NCBI RefSeq assembly: GCF_003046795.1
Contig: NZ_PZKN01000004.1
Span: forward strand, 97,787-161,786
Origin: Desulfonatronum sp. SC1
Lineage (GTDB): Bacteria > Desulfobacterota > Desulfovibrionia > Desulfovibrionales > Desulfonatronaceae
Length of the DNA: 64,000 nt
Reading direction: 5' to 3'
Below are positions 1-6,454 of this stretch, one piece after another; within the stretch, counting starts at the first letter, position 1; each line of letters starts with the position of its first letter. The position numbers and the translations under genes were made by a program. The notes beneath the pieces are model-generated. The model worked only from the letters and a program-made list of their open reading frames with translations, searched no databases and was not told the DNA's origin.

Positions 1-148
1 ACAGGAGTGAAGTCTTGCCGCTGCGCCTGACCCCGACCAGGGAAACGACCTTTCCGGACTCCAGGGGGATTTTCATGTCCCGGGGAACAGTCGGCTTGAT
101 TTTCGACTCCTGAAAGTCCGTGATGATTTTCTTGAAAAGCTGTTTCAC
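1..148 (-). CDS. AAA-type ATPase, N-terminal part (runs off the left edge)
   Basis: Reading leftward from a GTG at 148, preceded by the Shine-Dalgarno sequence AAAGGA, 49 residues are in frame before the window ends. They include a Walker A motif, LVGVRRSGKTSLL, at about residues 37-49. The short basic N-terminal lead followed by an early P-loop is the pattern of the AAA/DUF4143 family of ATP-binding proteins, which are scattered in accessory regions of bacteria and archaea. The rest of the protein is outside the window, so Walker B and the C-terminal DUF4143 part cannot be checked. It lies just beyond the integron and a Uma2 remnant and is probably accessory too. The P-loop is certain; the family name is an inference from few residues. 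Confidence 0.65.
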   Translation of the reverse strand, partial: MKQLFKKIITDFQESKIKPTVPRDMKIPLESGKVVSLVGVRRSGKTSLL

Positions 149-374
149 GTTTCATCCTTTTCTGGAAGGACAAAAATGAAAGATTGCATGCTTTCTGTCA
201 AGGACATAAGTGGTCACATGGCGTTGACACGCTCGCCGGGTTTGCTCTGGGCTCTGAATCATTCGGATAAATGCGGCGCGGAGAGAATGTTCCGCGGTTC
301 AGCACATTGGGCGGCAGCGGAAATTTGGCGGCTGGCTGCTCGGAAAGCTGCTTCCCCCATCAACGATCATGCCT

Positions 375-548
375 TCAGGTTATCTTTGTCTTTGCGGAAA
401 GATCCCCGTTCATAGTGAGAATGGTGCCAGGTTTATTTTTCTTGGCAAAGACTTCGCCGTAATAATATTCATGCTTGCCCGCCTGCTCCACTTCCCAGGC
501 GAGATAGTCCCGGGCTGTTAATGGGGATATGGGTTGGGGTTGGCCCAT
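375..548 (-). pseudogene. Uma2-family endonuclease, N-terminal remnant
   Basis: A 57-codon minus-strand frame starts at ATG 548, behind a good ribosome binding site (AAGGAG). It encodes MGQPQPISPLTARDYLAWEV and then EQAGKHEYYYGEVFA. The pairing of an LTxxDYLAWE segment with KHEYxxGEVF is the N-terminus of the Uma2 (DUF820) PD-(D/E)XK family, whose full members have about 180-200 residues. After GEVFA the family similarity stops and the frame ends 19 residues later, so about two thirds of the gene, including the catalytic region, is missing. It sits between the integrase end (620) and the ATPase start (148). The 226 bases from 149 to 374 hold nothing I can support. Confidence 0.55.
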
Positions 549-619
549 GCTGTTTGCTCCTTATTTGACGGCTCATGGCATGCAGAATCAAGCTGAGTTT
601 GGCCGTGCGTTCCAGTTCA

Positions 620-1807
620 TCATCCCGAACTTGCAAGACCCGCGACAAGTTCATACGGACTTTTGATCCCGATGCCCGTGTGCTGTGCTGTGTGCAGGTA
701 GATTTGGGTCGTCGAAATGTCCGCATGGCCCAGCAGGTCTTGAAGATCCCGGATGCCCGTTCCGCTGGCCAGAAGATGCGTGGCAAAGCTGTGGCGCAGC
801 GTGTGGGGCGTCACGCGCTTGTCGATCCGTGCTTTCTCCGCGGCCAGCCGGATCGCTTTCTGAAACGTCGCATCCAGCACATGGTGCCGACGGATGATAC
901 CGTTGCGATGGTCCCGCATAAGATTACGCGAGGGCCAAAACCAGAACCAGGTAAATTTCTCACCTGACTTGGGCCATTTGCGCTCCAGCGCTCCTGGCAG
1001 TTCCACGCCGGGCAGACCGGCTTCACGGTCTTTATCGTGCAGGACTCGCAACCGCTCGCGATGCGCTCGCAGCGGTTCCACGAGCTGTGGGGGAATCATC
1101 GTGTACCTGCTCTTGCTCCCCTTGCCAAATTGCACCGAAAGCTGGAGGCGTTCCAGATCAACGTCCTTCACCCGCAGCCGCAACAGCTCGGTCAACCGCA
1201 ACCCCGCCGCGTACATCAATTCCGCCATCAGGCGGTTGGTCCCGTCCATGGCATCGAAAAGCCGCATGCACTCCACCGACGACAAGACCGTGGGCACCTT
1301 CCGCCCGCGCCGTGCCCGCGAAAAATCGCTGAAATCCCCAGGGTCGCGCTCCAGGACTTCCCGAAAAAAGAAAACCACGGCATTCAACGCCTGGGCCTGC
1401 GTCGCGACCGCCACCCGCTCCTTGACCGCCAGATCGGACAACCAGTCGCGAACATCACGATGATCCAGCTCGGAAAGCTGCTTGTCGCTGACGGACGACA
1501 TGAACCGCCTGCACCATGACCGATATGTTTTCTCGCTGTTCCACGCCAGGTTCTTTTCCCGGATTCGTCGGACCAGAGCCCGCTCCCACTCCGGCCCGCC
1601 CAGATCCCGGGCTCCGTCCGTGGGCACGTCGTTCATGGAGTATACGCGGTAATCGCCGATCTTCCGGACGGTTTCCGGAAGCTGATTCCCTGAGGGGGGC
1701 GGCAGGGTCGGGCTCTTTTCTTTCTTGAGAGGAGGGTTTGTTCTCGAGCCTCGATCATCATCGCCGGGTTCTGTTTTCCCCGGCGATGGCACCTTTTCCT
1801 GTTTCAT
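620..1807 (-). CDS. intI: Integron integrase (tyrosine recombinase), residual core ORF
   Basis: This recombinase catalyses cassette insertion and excision between attI and attC. Counted from the upstream TTG at 1897, a core-binding domain (WNSEKTYRSWCRRF) covers about residues 100-190 and the catalytic domain follows. The expected residues are present: Arg in YAAGLRLTELLRLR, HTLRHSFATHLL, then LLGHADISTTQIYLH with the nucleophile Tyr. The insert PGALERKWPKSGEKFTWFW and the RRHHVLDATFQKA stretch before the last motifs are the IntI-specific patch that separates integron integrases from XerC/XerD. I chose ATG 1807, preceded by AGGAAGGG; translation from TTG 1897 in the same frame is possible. 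The reading frame once began at 2292, and that front part is now separated by a stop codon and a small mobile element. Activity of the shortened protein is uncertain. Confidence 0.88.
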   Translation of the reverse strand: MKQEKVPSPGKTEPGDDDRGSRTNPPLKKEKSPTLPPPSGNQLPETVRKIGDYRVYSMNDVPTDGARDLGGPEWERALVRRIREKNLAWNSEKTYRSWCRRFMSSVSDKQLSELDHRDVRDWLSDLAVKERVAVATQAQALNAVVFFFREVLERDPGDFSDFSRARRGRKVPTVLSSVECMRLFDAMDGTNRLMAELMYAAGLRLTELLRLRVKDVDLERLQLSVQFGKGSKSRYTMIPPQLVEPLRAHRERLRVLHDKDREAGLPGVELPGALERKWPKSGEKFTWFWFWPSRNLMRDHRNGIIRRHHVLDATFQKAIRLAAEKARIDKRVTPHTLRHSFATHLLASGTGIRDLQDLLGHADISTTQIYLHTAQHTGIGIKSPYELVAGLASSG

Positions 1808-1944
1808 TCGCTTGCGCCCTTCCTGGTAATACCAGCGCAGCGCCTCTCGACGGACCGCGAAACGATCAGGAGCCAGATACGATTGCTTCCACTCCAAATG
1901 TCGTTTAATGGCTTCAGCATTTGGTACGTTATCGATTTCCCTAA

Positions 1945-2173
1945 CTGAGTGTTGAAAAAGTCCTTATCCGGCAGTCCGTTCAAAAACCCCAAGTGCAAGG
2001 AGCAAAAAAAGCTATCCGGACACGTCCTGTGTCCGGCCCCTGCGGGCTGTGGCTTCGCCACATTTTCGACTTGCCGTCCTGGCAATCGAATCAAGGTCGA
2101 AGCGTATTTATTCATACGTGAGAGTTTGAACTTTTTGCGGCGACGCAGCAATTGGGAGTTTTTCAACGGACTG
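1945..2173. mobile_element. Small inverted-repeat element (MITE-like), copy 1, inside the integrase gene
   Basis: The element begins CTGAGTGTTGAAAAAGTCC and ends with the inverted form of CAGTCCGTTGAAAAACTCC, giving imperfect terminal repeats around a GTTGAAAAA core. It is flanked by direct CTAA copies at 1941-1944 and 2174-2177. Removing the element and one copy restores an unbroken integrase reading frame across the junction (YWL then REI), which proves insertion. Copies 2 and 3 lie at about 23872-24022 and 47301-47451; this copy carries roughly 75 extra internal bases. It has no open frame of its own. A 4-bp YTAR target is typical of IS5-like transposases, so mobilisation by such an element is an inference. 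Confidence 0.85.
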
Positions 2174-2292
2174 CTAAGCCAGTACCGGAATTTGACGATG
2201 CCTTCCCACTATGCGTGATAACGCTCCGGTGGGACACTGGCCTTCAAGACCTTCTCCCAGTCGTCAAAAGTGATCACGGTTTCATCCATCAT
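2174..2292 (-). pseudogene. intI: 5' fragment of the integron integrase gene
   Basis: An ATG at 2292 behind TTGGAGGAA encodes MMDETVITFDDWEKVLKASV and seven further residues, then meets an in-frame TAG at 2209-2211. The same frame continues past the stop (WEGIVKFRYWL), reaches the mobile element at 2173 and resumes beyond it as REIDNVPNAEAIKRHLEWKQ, leading into the residual integrase. The original gene therefore started here and carried an N-terminal extension of about 90 residues before the core-binding domain. Two independent lesions, one nonsense codon and one insertion, have removed this extension from the main product. Confidence 0.8.
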
Positions 2293-2537
2293 TTCCTCCA
2301 AGGTTGGCTTTATGCCCCGTCCTTGTGGTGATTATATGGCTGCCGCATAAAGCTAACTTCAGCACAAAGCATAAAGCTGACCTCGGAGTCAAGAAGAATT
2401 AGACAGGCATTTTTTAACACATTGAAATAACATGGCAAATGATGACCATTTTTTCAAAAAGTGCTTGCCAAATCAGCAGGTGTTAAGGCCTGGAATTTTG
2501 GGGGGCGGATTTTTGTGAGTTCCGCATAATAACACTG
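2293..2537 (+). promoter_or_regulatory. Presumed attI region between integrase and first cassette
   Basis: These 245 bases separate the old integrase start from the first cassette border (G 2537 | T 2538, in CACTGTT). By position they should contain attI, the integrase promoter and the cassette promoter. Two near-identical direct repeats, GCATAAAGCTAAC at 2345-2357 and GCATAAAGCTGAC at 2369-2381, are 24 bases apart. They could be accessory integrase sites or the remains of an older attC, but they lie farther from the crossover than in class 1 attI. A related GCATAATAAC lies next to the border at 2524-2533. No promoter can be assigned with confidence. Confidence 0.5.
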
Positions 2538-2712
2538 TTCCCGCGACGCTTCCGCGTCGCGGGAACAGGCCGGGGCTGACTGCGTCCATCCGTTTGCCCT
2601 CGCCGCGGAAGCCGCGTCGATAACAACCGGCTGGACCAGACTTCGGCCTGTCCTTCCGCAAGCGAGCTTGCTCCAGCACAGGCCGAAGCCGGTCAGCCCC
2701 GGCCCGTTATGC
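2538..2712 (+). other. ORF-less integron cassette, copy 1, with its attC (2560-2712)
   Basis: The cassette spans 2538-2706 (169 bases) and has no plausible plus-strand gene. It opens with a hairpin (TTCCCGCGACGC with GCGTCGCGGGAA). Its attC runs from R'' CGGGAAC (2560-2566) to R' GTTATGC (2706-2712), with long arms GGCCGGGGCTGAC and GTCAGCCCCGGCC. Inside are further paired arms, TTCGGCCTGT with ACAGGCCGAA and GCAAGCGAGCTTGC. At 153 bases the attC is at or beyond the long end of the usual range. It is about 93% identical to the cassette at 3405-3573 and has the same length. It may be a passive spacer, a promoter or a structured RNA cassette. Confidence 0.85.
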
Positions 2713-2728
2713 AAGGTAAAGGAAGAAC

Positions 2729-3337
2729 ATGCGACCATTTTTTGATCCAAAACAACGTGGATGGAAACAGCTCCAGGCCATAGAAAACCTAACTTATGTT
2801 TGCGGTTACTGTAGTCACCGTGTTTCTTCTGACCGCGGTTACAAACTGGGTCAACATCAAGATGCTAGTGGCCAGCAAGTCGGGGGAATTTACATTTGCC
2901 CTAATTGCCAAGGGCCAACCTTTTTTTCGGAGTATAGCGGCCGTTTCCCCTCCCCATCGCTTGGTAACTCCGTCAACAATGTACCGGAAGTTCTGAATTC
3001 ACTTTATGAAGAAGCAAGGAAGTGCACTAGTCAAAGTTGCTTTACGGCTGCGGTTTTACTTTGCAGGAAAATGCTAATGAATATTGCTGTCGAGCAAGGC
3101 GCAAACGAGGGACTACGTTTTATCGAGTATGTCAATTATTTATCTGGCAAAGGGTATACACCTCCTAACGGAAAACATTGGGTTGATCACATTCGAAAAA
3201 AAGGTAATGAGGCAACGCACGAAATTGCAGTAATGCAAGAAACTGATGCAAAGGAATTAGTTGCCTTCACAGAGATGCTTCTTCGGTTCATCTACGAGTT
3301 TCCAAGCATGGTGCCAAACCCCGATGAAGCTGAGTAA
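2729..3337 (+). CDS. DUF4145 domain protein with zinc-ribbon-like N-terminus (cassette gene)
   Basis: A protein of 202 residues, the only gene of its cassette (2707-3404). Two CxxC pairs (CGYC about residue 26, CPNC about residue 57) suggest a small metal-binding module. From about residue 80 to the end the pattern, including EVLNSLYEEARKC, AAVLLCRKMLMN and HWVDHIRKKGNEATHE, matches DUF4145, a helical domain found in defence-related and integron cassette proteins, sometimes fused to nucleases. No nuclease part is seen here, and the molecular role is unknown. The ATG lies 17 bases after the attC core, behind AAAGGAAG. The stop codon is two bases before the R'' core of its own attC. Base composition is A+T-rich compared with the flanks. 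Confidence 0.8.
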   Translation: MRPFFDPKQRGWKQLQAIENLTYVCGYCSHRVSSDRGYKLGQHQDASGQQVGGIYICPNCQGPTFFSEYSGRFPSPSLGNSVNNVPEVLNSLYEEARKCTSQSCFTAAVLLCRKMLMNIAVEQGANEGLRFIEYVNYLSGKGYTPPNGKHWVDHIRKKGNEATHEIAVMQETDAKELVAFTEMLLRFIYEFPSMVPNPDEAE

Positions 3338-3339
3338 AT

Positions 3340-3410
3340 GCATAACAAATAGCTACACCGGACAAAATACTCGCTGCGCTAGCATTATTCCGGTGAGCTA
3401 GGCGTTCCCG
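3340..3410 (+). other. attC of the DUF4145 cassette
   Basis: A 71-base site. R'' is GCATAAC (3340-3346) and R' is GTTCCCG (3404-3410, cut after G 3404). The inner arms AGCTACACCGGA and TCCGGTGAGCT pair with one unpaired base, the usual asymmetry that directs strand choice. R'' matches GTTATGC, the first bases of this cassette at 2706-2712. Confidence 0.9.
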
Positions 3411-3579
3411 CGACGCATCCGCGTCGCGGGAACGGGCCGGTGCTGACTGCGTCCAGTCGGTTGCCCTCGCCGCGGATGCCGCGTCGAGAACAACCGACTG
3501 GACCGGACTTCGGCCTGTCCTTCCGCAAGCGAGCTTGCTCCAGAACAGGCCGAAGCCGGTCAGCCCCGGCCCGTTAGGT
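3405..3579 (+). other. ORF-less integron cassette, copy 2, with its attC (3427-3579)
   Basis: The cassette covers 3405-3573 (169 bases, the same length as copy 1). Its attC has R'' CGGGAAC (3427-3433) and R' GTTAGGT (3573-3579), with outer arms GGCCGGTGCTGAC and GTCAGCCCCGGCC. Compared with copy 1, a T-to-A change in the 5' segment (GACGCATCC against GACGCTTCC) is matched by the complementary change in the inner segment (GGATGCC against GGAAGCC), so pairing is kept. The stem GTCCAGTCGGTTG with CAACCGACTGGAC is perfect here but imperfect in copy 1. This argues for a conserved fold of the whole cassette. No plus-strand gene is present. Confidence 0.85.
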
Positions 3580-3594
3580 GAGGAATAATTAGAC

Positions 3595-4017
3595 ATGTAT
3601 GCTCCACCATCAGAATTCTCTAAATTTGATATTCATAGAGATCGATTACCTGATTCGATTAGGAAAATTGCCAAAGACAACCTCACTTACATGGATAAAG
3701 AACTTCATTCAAAATTGACCGACATTTCAATTATTAAGGATGTCGTTGCACTTCCTTTTGGAAGGGGCTGGAAATATAGTTCTGCCGATGAAGGAGTAAA
3801 TCTTTTAGTAAGCGGCAGTTTTAGAAGCGAGTACCGAGCTATAGTAACAATGTCAGAGGTTCTTGAGGATTTTTACGTTGAGACATTGTACCTTCCAAGA
3901 ATATTTCCAATCAAGAAATCATTTTGGAAAGAGCAAATGGAATTTGATACAGGTTTATATAGAGCAATACGTCATAATGGCATAACCAGTTATTCAGAGC
4001 ATTTGCATTATGGATGA
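3595..4017 (+). CDS. Cassette protein, degenerate nucleotidyltransferase (MNT)-like, possible antitoxin
   Basis: 140 residues, first gene of the cassette 3574-4467; the start follows the attC core by 15 bases. No family is recognised with confidence. The stretch LPFGRGWKYSSADEGVNLLV (about residues 53-72) lines up loosely with the FGSRARG-x-DSDIDLLV core of minimal nucleotidyltransferases, but the two metal-binding Asp are absent. The later segment FPIKKSFWKEQMEF with TGLYRAIRHNGITSYSE resembles the C-terminal part of such domains. The next gene overlaps it by eight bases and has HEPN-like features, which is the gene order of MNT/HEPN toxin-antitoxin pairs. If the reading is right this would be a catalytically dead relative. 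The assignment is an inference; it may simply be an unknown cassette protein. Confidence 0.6.
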   Translation: MYAPPSEFSKFDIHRDRLPDSIRKIAKDNLTYMDKELHSKLTDISIIKDVVALPFGRGWKYSSADEGVNLLVSGSFRSEYRAIVTMSEVLEDFYVETLYLPRIFPIKKSFWKEQMEFDTGLYRAIRHNGITSYSEHLHYG

Positions 4018-4417
4018 AAAAGACGCTTACTTGAGAGTTGCTGAAAGGTCTATTGATGCATCAGCGAAATTAGCAGAGCAGGCACATCAAGAAGCATCTG
4101 CATTTTATTCCTATCACGCCTTCGAGTCACTGGGAGGGGCTGTGTGTTCTCATGTTGGTGTAACATACTCCATGAGTCACATGGCTAAAATCAACCAGTT
4201 TCTCGCTGCATCAAAGCGAGTGGGAATTGAGCATGGTGTTAAGAGGGTTTCTATAATTATAGCGTCAATCGATAGAAACATGTGTTTATATCCAAAAAAA
4301 GAAGCAGGAAACACCTTCACTCTTCCTGAAGCAAGGATATTAGCTATTGATGCAAAAGACCTAAATAGAAGAGTTAAAGGTGTGAGCAAAGTTGTTAATC
4401 GCGCCATAACCACCTAA
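4010..4417 (+). CDS. Cassette protein, HEPN-like, possible RNase toxin
   Basis: 135 residues, translated from an ATG inside the end of the preceding gene, so the two are probably coupled. The N-terminal half is helical, with AFYSYHAFESLGGAVCSH recalling HEPN domains. A following RVGIEH fits the R-x4-H motif of HEPN RNases, at about residue 69. The C-terminal part (RRVKGVSKVVNRAI) is basic. The TAA stop at 4415-4417 lies inside the R'' core of the cassette's attC, so the gene reaches the very end of the cassette. Together with the MNT-like partner this suggests a toxin-antitoxin pair stabilising the array, but I cannot confirm the HEPN fold from sequence alone. Confidence 0.6.
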   Translation: MDEKDAYLRVAERSIDASAKLAEQAHQEASAFYSYHAFESLGGAVCSHVGVTYSMSHMAKINQFLAASKRVGIEHGVKRVSIIIASIDRNMCLYPKKEAGNTFTLPEARILAIDAKDLNRRVKGVSKVVNRAITT

Positions 4418-4473
4418 CATCGACATTCACAAGGACGCTCGTAAACTCGCGCCTGTGATGCAGGCCGTTATCT
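4412..4473 (+). other. attC of the two-gene (MNT-like/HEPN-like) cassette
   Basis: A 62-base site with R'' ACCTAAC (4412-4418) and R' GTTATCT (4467-4473, cut after G 4467). Inner arms around TTCACAAGGACG and CGCGCCTGTGA pair with bulges. R'' is the reverse complement of GTTAGGT, the start of this cassette at 3573. Confidence 0.85.
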
Positions 4474-4490
4474 TCTCAAAGTTACAATAT

Positions 4491-6047
4491 ATGGAAAAGT
4501 TGGCATATACTGATTTAACCGACAGCAGTTATGTATTTGAGGCTTTGTTGGGTTATGGAATGTTCTCCGAAAAACTGCCTCCATGCTTCACTTCTGAACA
4601 TATTTATAACTACTTAAAGAACAAAAAACTTGACAAGACAAAACCATATGCCGCAGTTGATTACTGGGCAACAAAGAATACAAATTCTTCACGATTAATA
4701 TCAATTCCACACCCAAAAGCGCACTGGAATTTATGCAAAAAAATACTAGCAAATTGGGAGGATATAAACAAAATAGTAGGAAAGCTAGAAAGAAAGCATA
4801 ATTATTGCCATGTTCGAAAAATACAAGGCAAAAAGAATATTTTTAACATGAATTATTCTGGCTTTGATAAATATAATAAAGAAGAAAACATTTTAGATTA
4901 TCTCCTAGCCTCTGAATACGTTGTATCTGCAGATATTTCTACTTGTTTTCCAAGCATTTATTCACACTCTCTGCCTTGGGCGATTAGAGGTACATCTTGG
5001 TCAAAGGTTCATCAGTGCACATCCCAAAAAAAGAATAAGGCCAAAGGCCTCCATTGCAAAAAATATAATGATGCATGTCCTAATGAAATAGGAGACCTGT
5101 GGTGCAACGACTTGGATGAAGCAGTTAGGAATTCAAAGAATGGAGAAACGAACGGCTTACTTATAGGTCCTCACACATCTAACATAATTTCAGAAATAAT
5201 TCTAACTAACGTTGATAGATGCTTAGAAGTTTCCGGGTTTAAGAATTTCGTAAGACATATAGATGATTATGAATATTTTGCTTCGAGTGAAGAAGATGCT
5301 AAATTGTTTTTGAGACAACTTGATATCGAACTTAAGAAATTCGAACTATCTTTAAATGCTAAAAAAACAAAAATTGTTAAAACTGAAAATTTATCTCATG
5401 TAGGTTGGATAAATACTTTAACACAATATTATTTCCCTAACAAAGACGAAATCGGTTTTAATTCTGTAAAATCTTACCTAGACTACGCTTTCGCATTGTC
5501 AAAGCAATACGATGATTCAGCAGTTCTCAACTACGCAATAAAGGTCTTGTCGAAAAAGAAACTCTCTAAGAGAGCACGACGCTTATATGTTAAAAGCATA
5601 ATGTTCTATTCAGTAAATAATTTCTATCTACTGCCGCTACTGGAAGAGTATGTTTTTTCAATGGCAGACGAGACCAAAGAATTACTGTTGGAATTTTTAG
5701 ATGTTTTAATGTCGAGGGCTATAAGTACAGGGCGTGGTGACGGCATTGCTTTTTCTTTTTACTTTGCTCTAAAACACTCTGTAAAAATTGACATTGAAAT
5801 AGAAAAACAGCATAAAATACTTGAGACCAATGATTGCATTGCAATGACAATCGCTTATAAATATCTAAAAGAATCTGGAAATCCCACCAATCTATTTCGG
5901 GATAAGGCAAATGAAATAGTGTTAAACACCGAAAGGGAGCAGGAAAAAAACTGGATATTCCTCTATGAAGTATTGCCGAAAAGTGTTTTAAAAGACAATT
6001 TCTTAAAAGAGTTAAAAAACAACAATATTGAAATATGGAAAATATAA
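4491..6047 (+). CDS. Reverse transcriptase of the antiphage (Abi/DRT, unknown-group) type, in an integron cassette
   Basis: 518 residues from ATG 4491; an upstream in-frame GTG at 4455 lies inside the preceding attC, so the later start is preferred. Reverse transcriptase motifs are visible in order: A, VVSADISTCFPSIYSHSLPW; B, NGLLIGPHTSNIISEIIL; C, FVRHIDDYEYFASS with the catalytic Asp pair; D, LSLNAKKTKIV. No group II intron maturase domain, HNH domain or retron RNA is apparent. The C-terminal 200 residues look all-helical, as in AbiK, Abi-P2 and several DRT (unknown-group) enzymes that protect bacteria from phage. The IYSHSLPW variant after motif A is a pattern I associate with that class. 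It is the sole gene of cassette 4468-6101 and strongly A+T-rich. The exact DRT subtype cannot be assigned here. Confidence 0.85.
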   Translation: MEKLAYTDLTDSSYVFEALLGYGMFSEKLPPCFTSEHIYNYLKNKKLDKTKPYAAVDYWATKNTNSSRLISIPHPKAHWNLCKKILANWEDINKIVGKLERKHNYCHVRKIQGKKNIFNMNYSGFDKYNKEENILDYLLASEYVVSADISTCFPSIYSHSLPWAIRGTSWSKVHQCTSQKKNKAKGLHCKKYNDACPNEIGDLWCNDLDEAVRNSKNGETNGLLIGPHTSNIISEIILTNVDRCLEVSGFKNFVRHIDDYEYFASSEEDAKLFLRQLDIELKKFELSLNAKKTKIVKTENLSHVGWINTLTQYYFPNKDEIGFNSVKSYLDYAFALSKQYDDSAVLNYAIKVLSKKKLSKRARRLYVKSIMFYSVNNFYLLPLLEEYVFSMADETKELLLEFLDVLMSRAISTGRGDGIAFSFYFALKHSVKIDIEIEKQHKILETNDCIAMTIAYKYLKESGNPTNLFRDKANEIVLNTEREQEKNWIFLYEVLPKSVLKDNFLKELKNNNIEIWKI

Positions 6048-6107
6048 AGATAACAAGACAATATACACGGACGCGCAAACTGCGCGCCGGTTATCGCAAC
6101 GTTGGGC
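6048..6107 (+). other. attC of the reverse transcriptase cassette
   Basis: A 60-base site beginning directly after the RT stop codon. R'' is AGATAAC (6048-6054) and R' is GTTGGGC (6101-6107, cut after G 6101). The inner arms CGGACGCGCA and TGCGCGCCG pair with one extrahelical A. R'' mirrors GTTATCT at the start of this cassette. Confidence 0.88.
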
Positions 6108-6155
6108 CAAAGGCTTGATTGACAAAGTGTAGCCAGGAGGATACATCCGAGAAGG

Positions 6156-6446
6156 ATGATGGAGATTCGCAAAACGGACGTTTATGCCAAGTGGCTTGAC
6201 GGACTGCGCGATATTCGGGCGCGTGCCCGTGTTCTGGCGAGAGTTGAACGGTTGGCTGCTGGGAATGCGGGGGATGACGAGCCCGTAGGAGAAGGTGTCT
6301 CCGAGTTACGAATCAATTATGGCCCTGGTTACCGTGTGTATTACAAACAGCAAGGGCGTGAGCTGGTGATCCTGTTAGCTGGTGGTGATAAAAGTAGCCA
6401 GACAGGAGACATCAAGACAGCTCTACGCGTTGCCCGTAATCTGTAG
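6156..6446 (+). CDS. higB: HigB/RelE-type toxin (phage-derived Gp49-like), cassette gene
   Basis: 96 residues. The pattern with DVYAKWLDGLRDIRARARVL at the N-terminus and INYGPGYRVYYKQQGRELVILLAGGDKSSQTGDI-type C-terminal strands (split here at YYKQQ) is that of the RelE/ParE superfamily subgroup annotated as addiction module killer protein. These toxins cleave mRNA on the ribosome. Basic residues of the C-terminal strands are present. Two ATG codons lie side by side (6156 and 6159) behind GAAGGA. The partner antitoxin follows after eight bases, so toxin precedes antitoxin as in higBA. The pair fills cassette 6102-6814. Toxin-antitoxin cassettes are known to stabilise integron arrays against deletion. 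Confidence 0.88.
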   Translation: MMEIRKTDVYAKWLDGLRDIRARARVLARVERLAAGNAGDDEPVGEGVSELRINYGPGYRVYYKQQGRELVILLAGGDKSSQTGDIKTALRVARNL

Positions 6447-6454
6447 GATATCCC

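Noticed and set aside
176..462. Short plus-strand frames between the ATPase and the Uma2 remnant
   Set aside because: No ribosome binding site, no recognisable motif and partial overlap with the Uma2 fragment on the other strand.
2454..2750. Minus-strand open frame over the ORF-less cassette, with a similar frame at 3288-3596 sharing SKLACGRTGRS
   Set aside because: The shared peptide is only the antisense of the duplicated attC-rich cassette. There is no start signal, and the frame runs across attC cores and into neighbouring cassettes.
2500..3600. CRISPR array
   Set aside because: The repeats are two 169-bp units, not short regularly spaced repeats with unique spacers, and they fit attC rules. 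No cas gene is present.
4491..6047. Reverse transcriptase as part of a retron or a group II intron
   Set aside because: No maturase or endonuclease domain and no intron ends are seen. The gene is tightly bounded by attC sites, leaving no space for a retron non-coding RNA.
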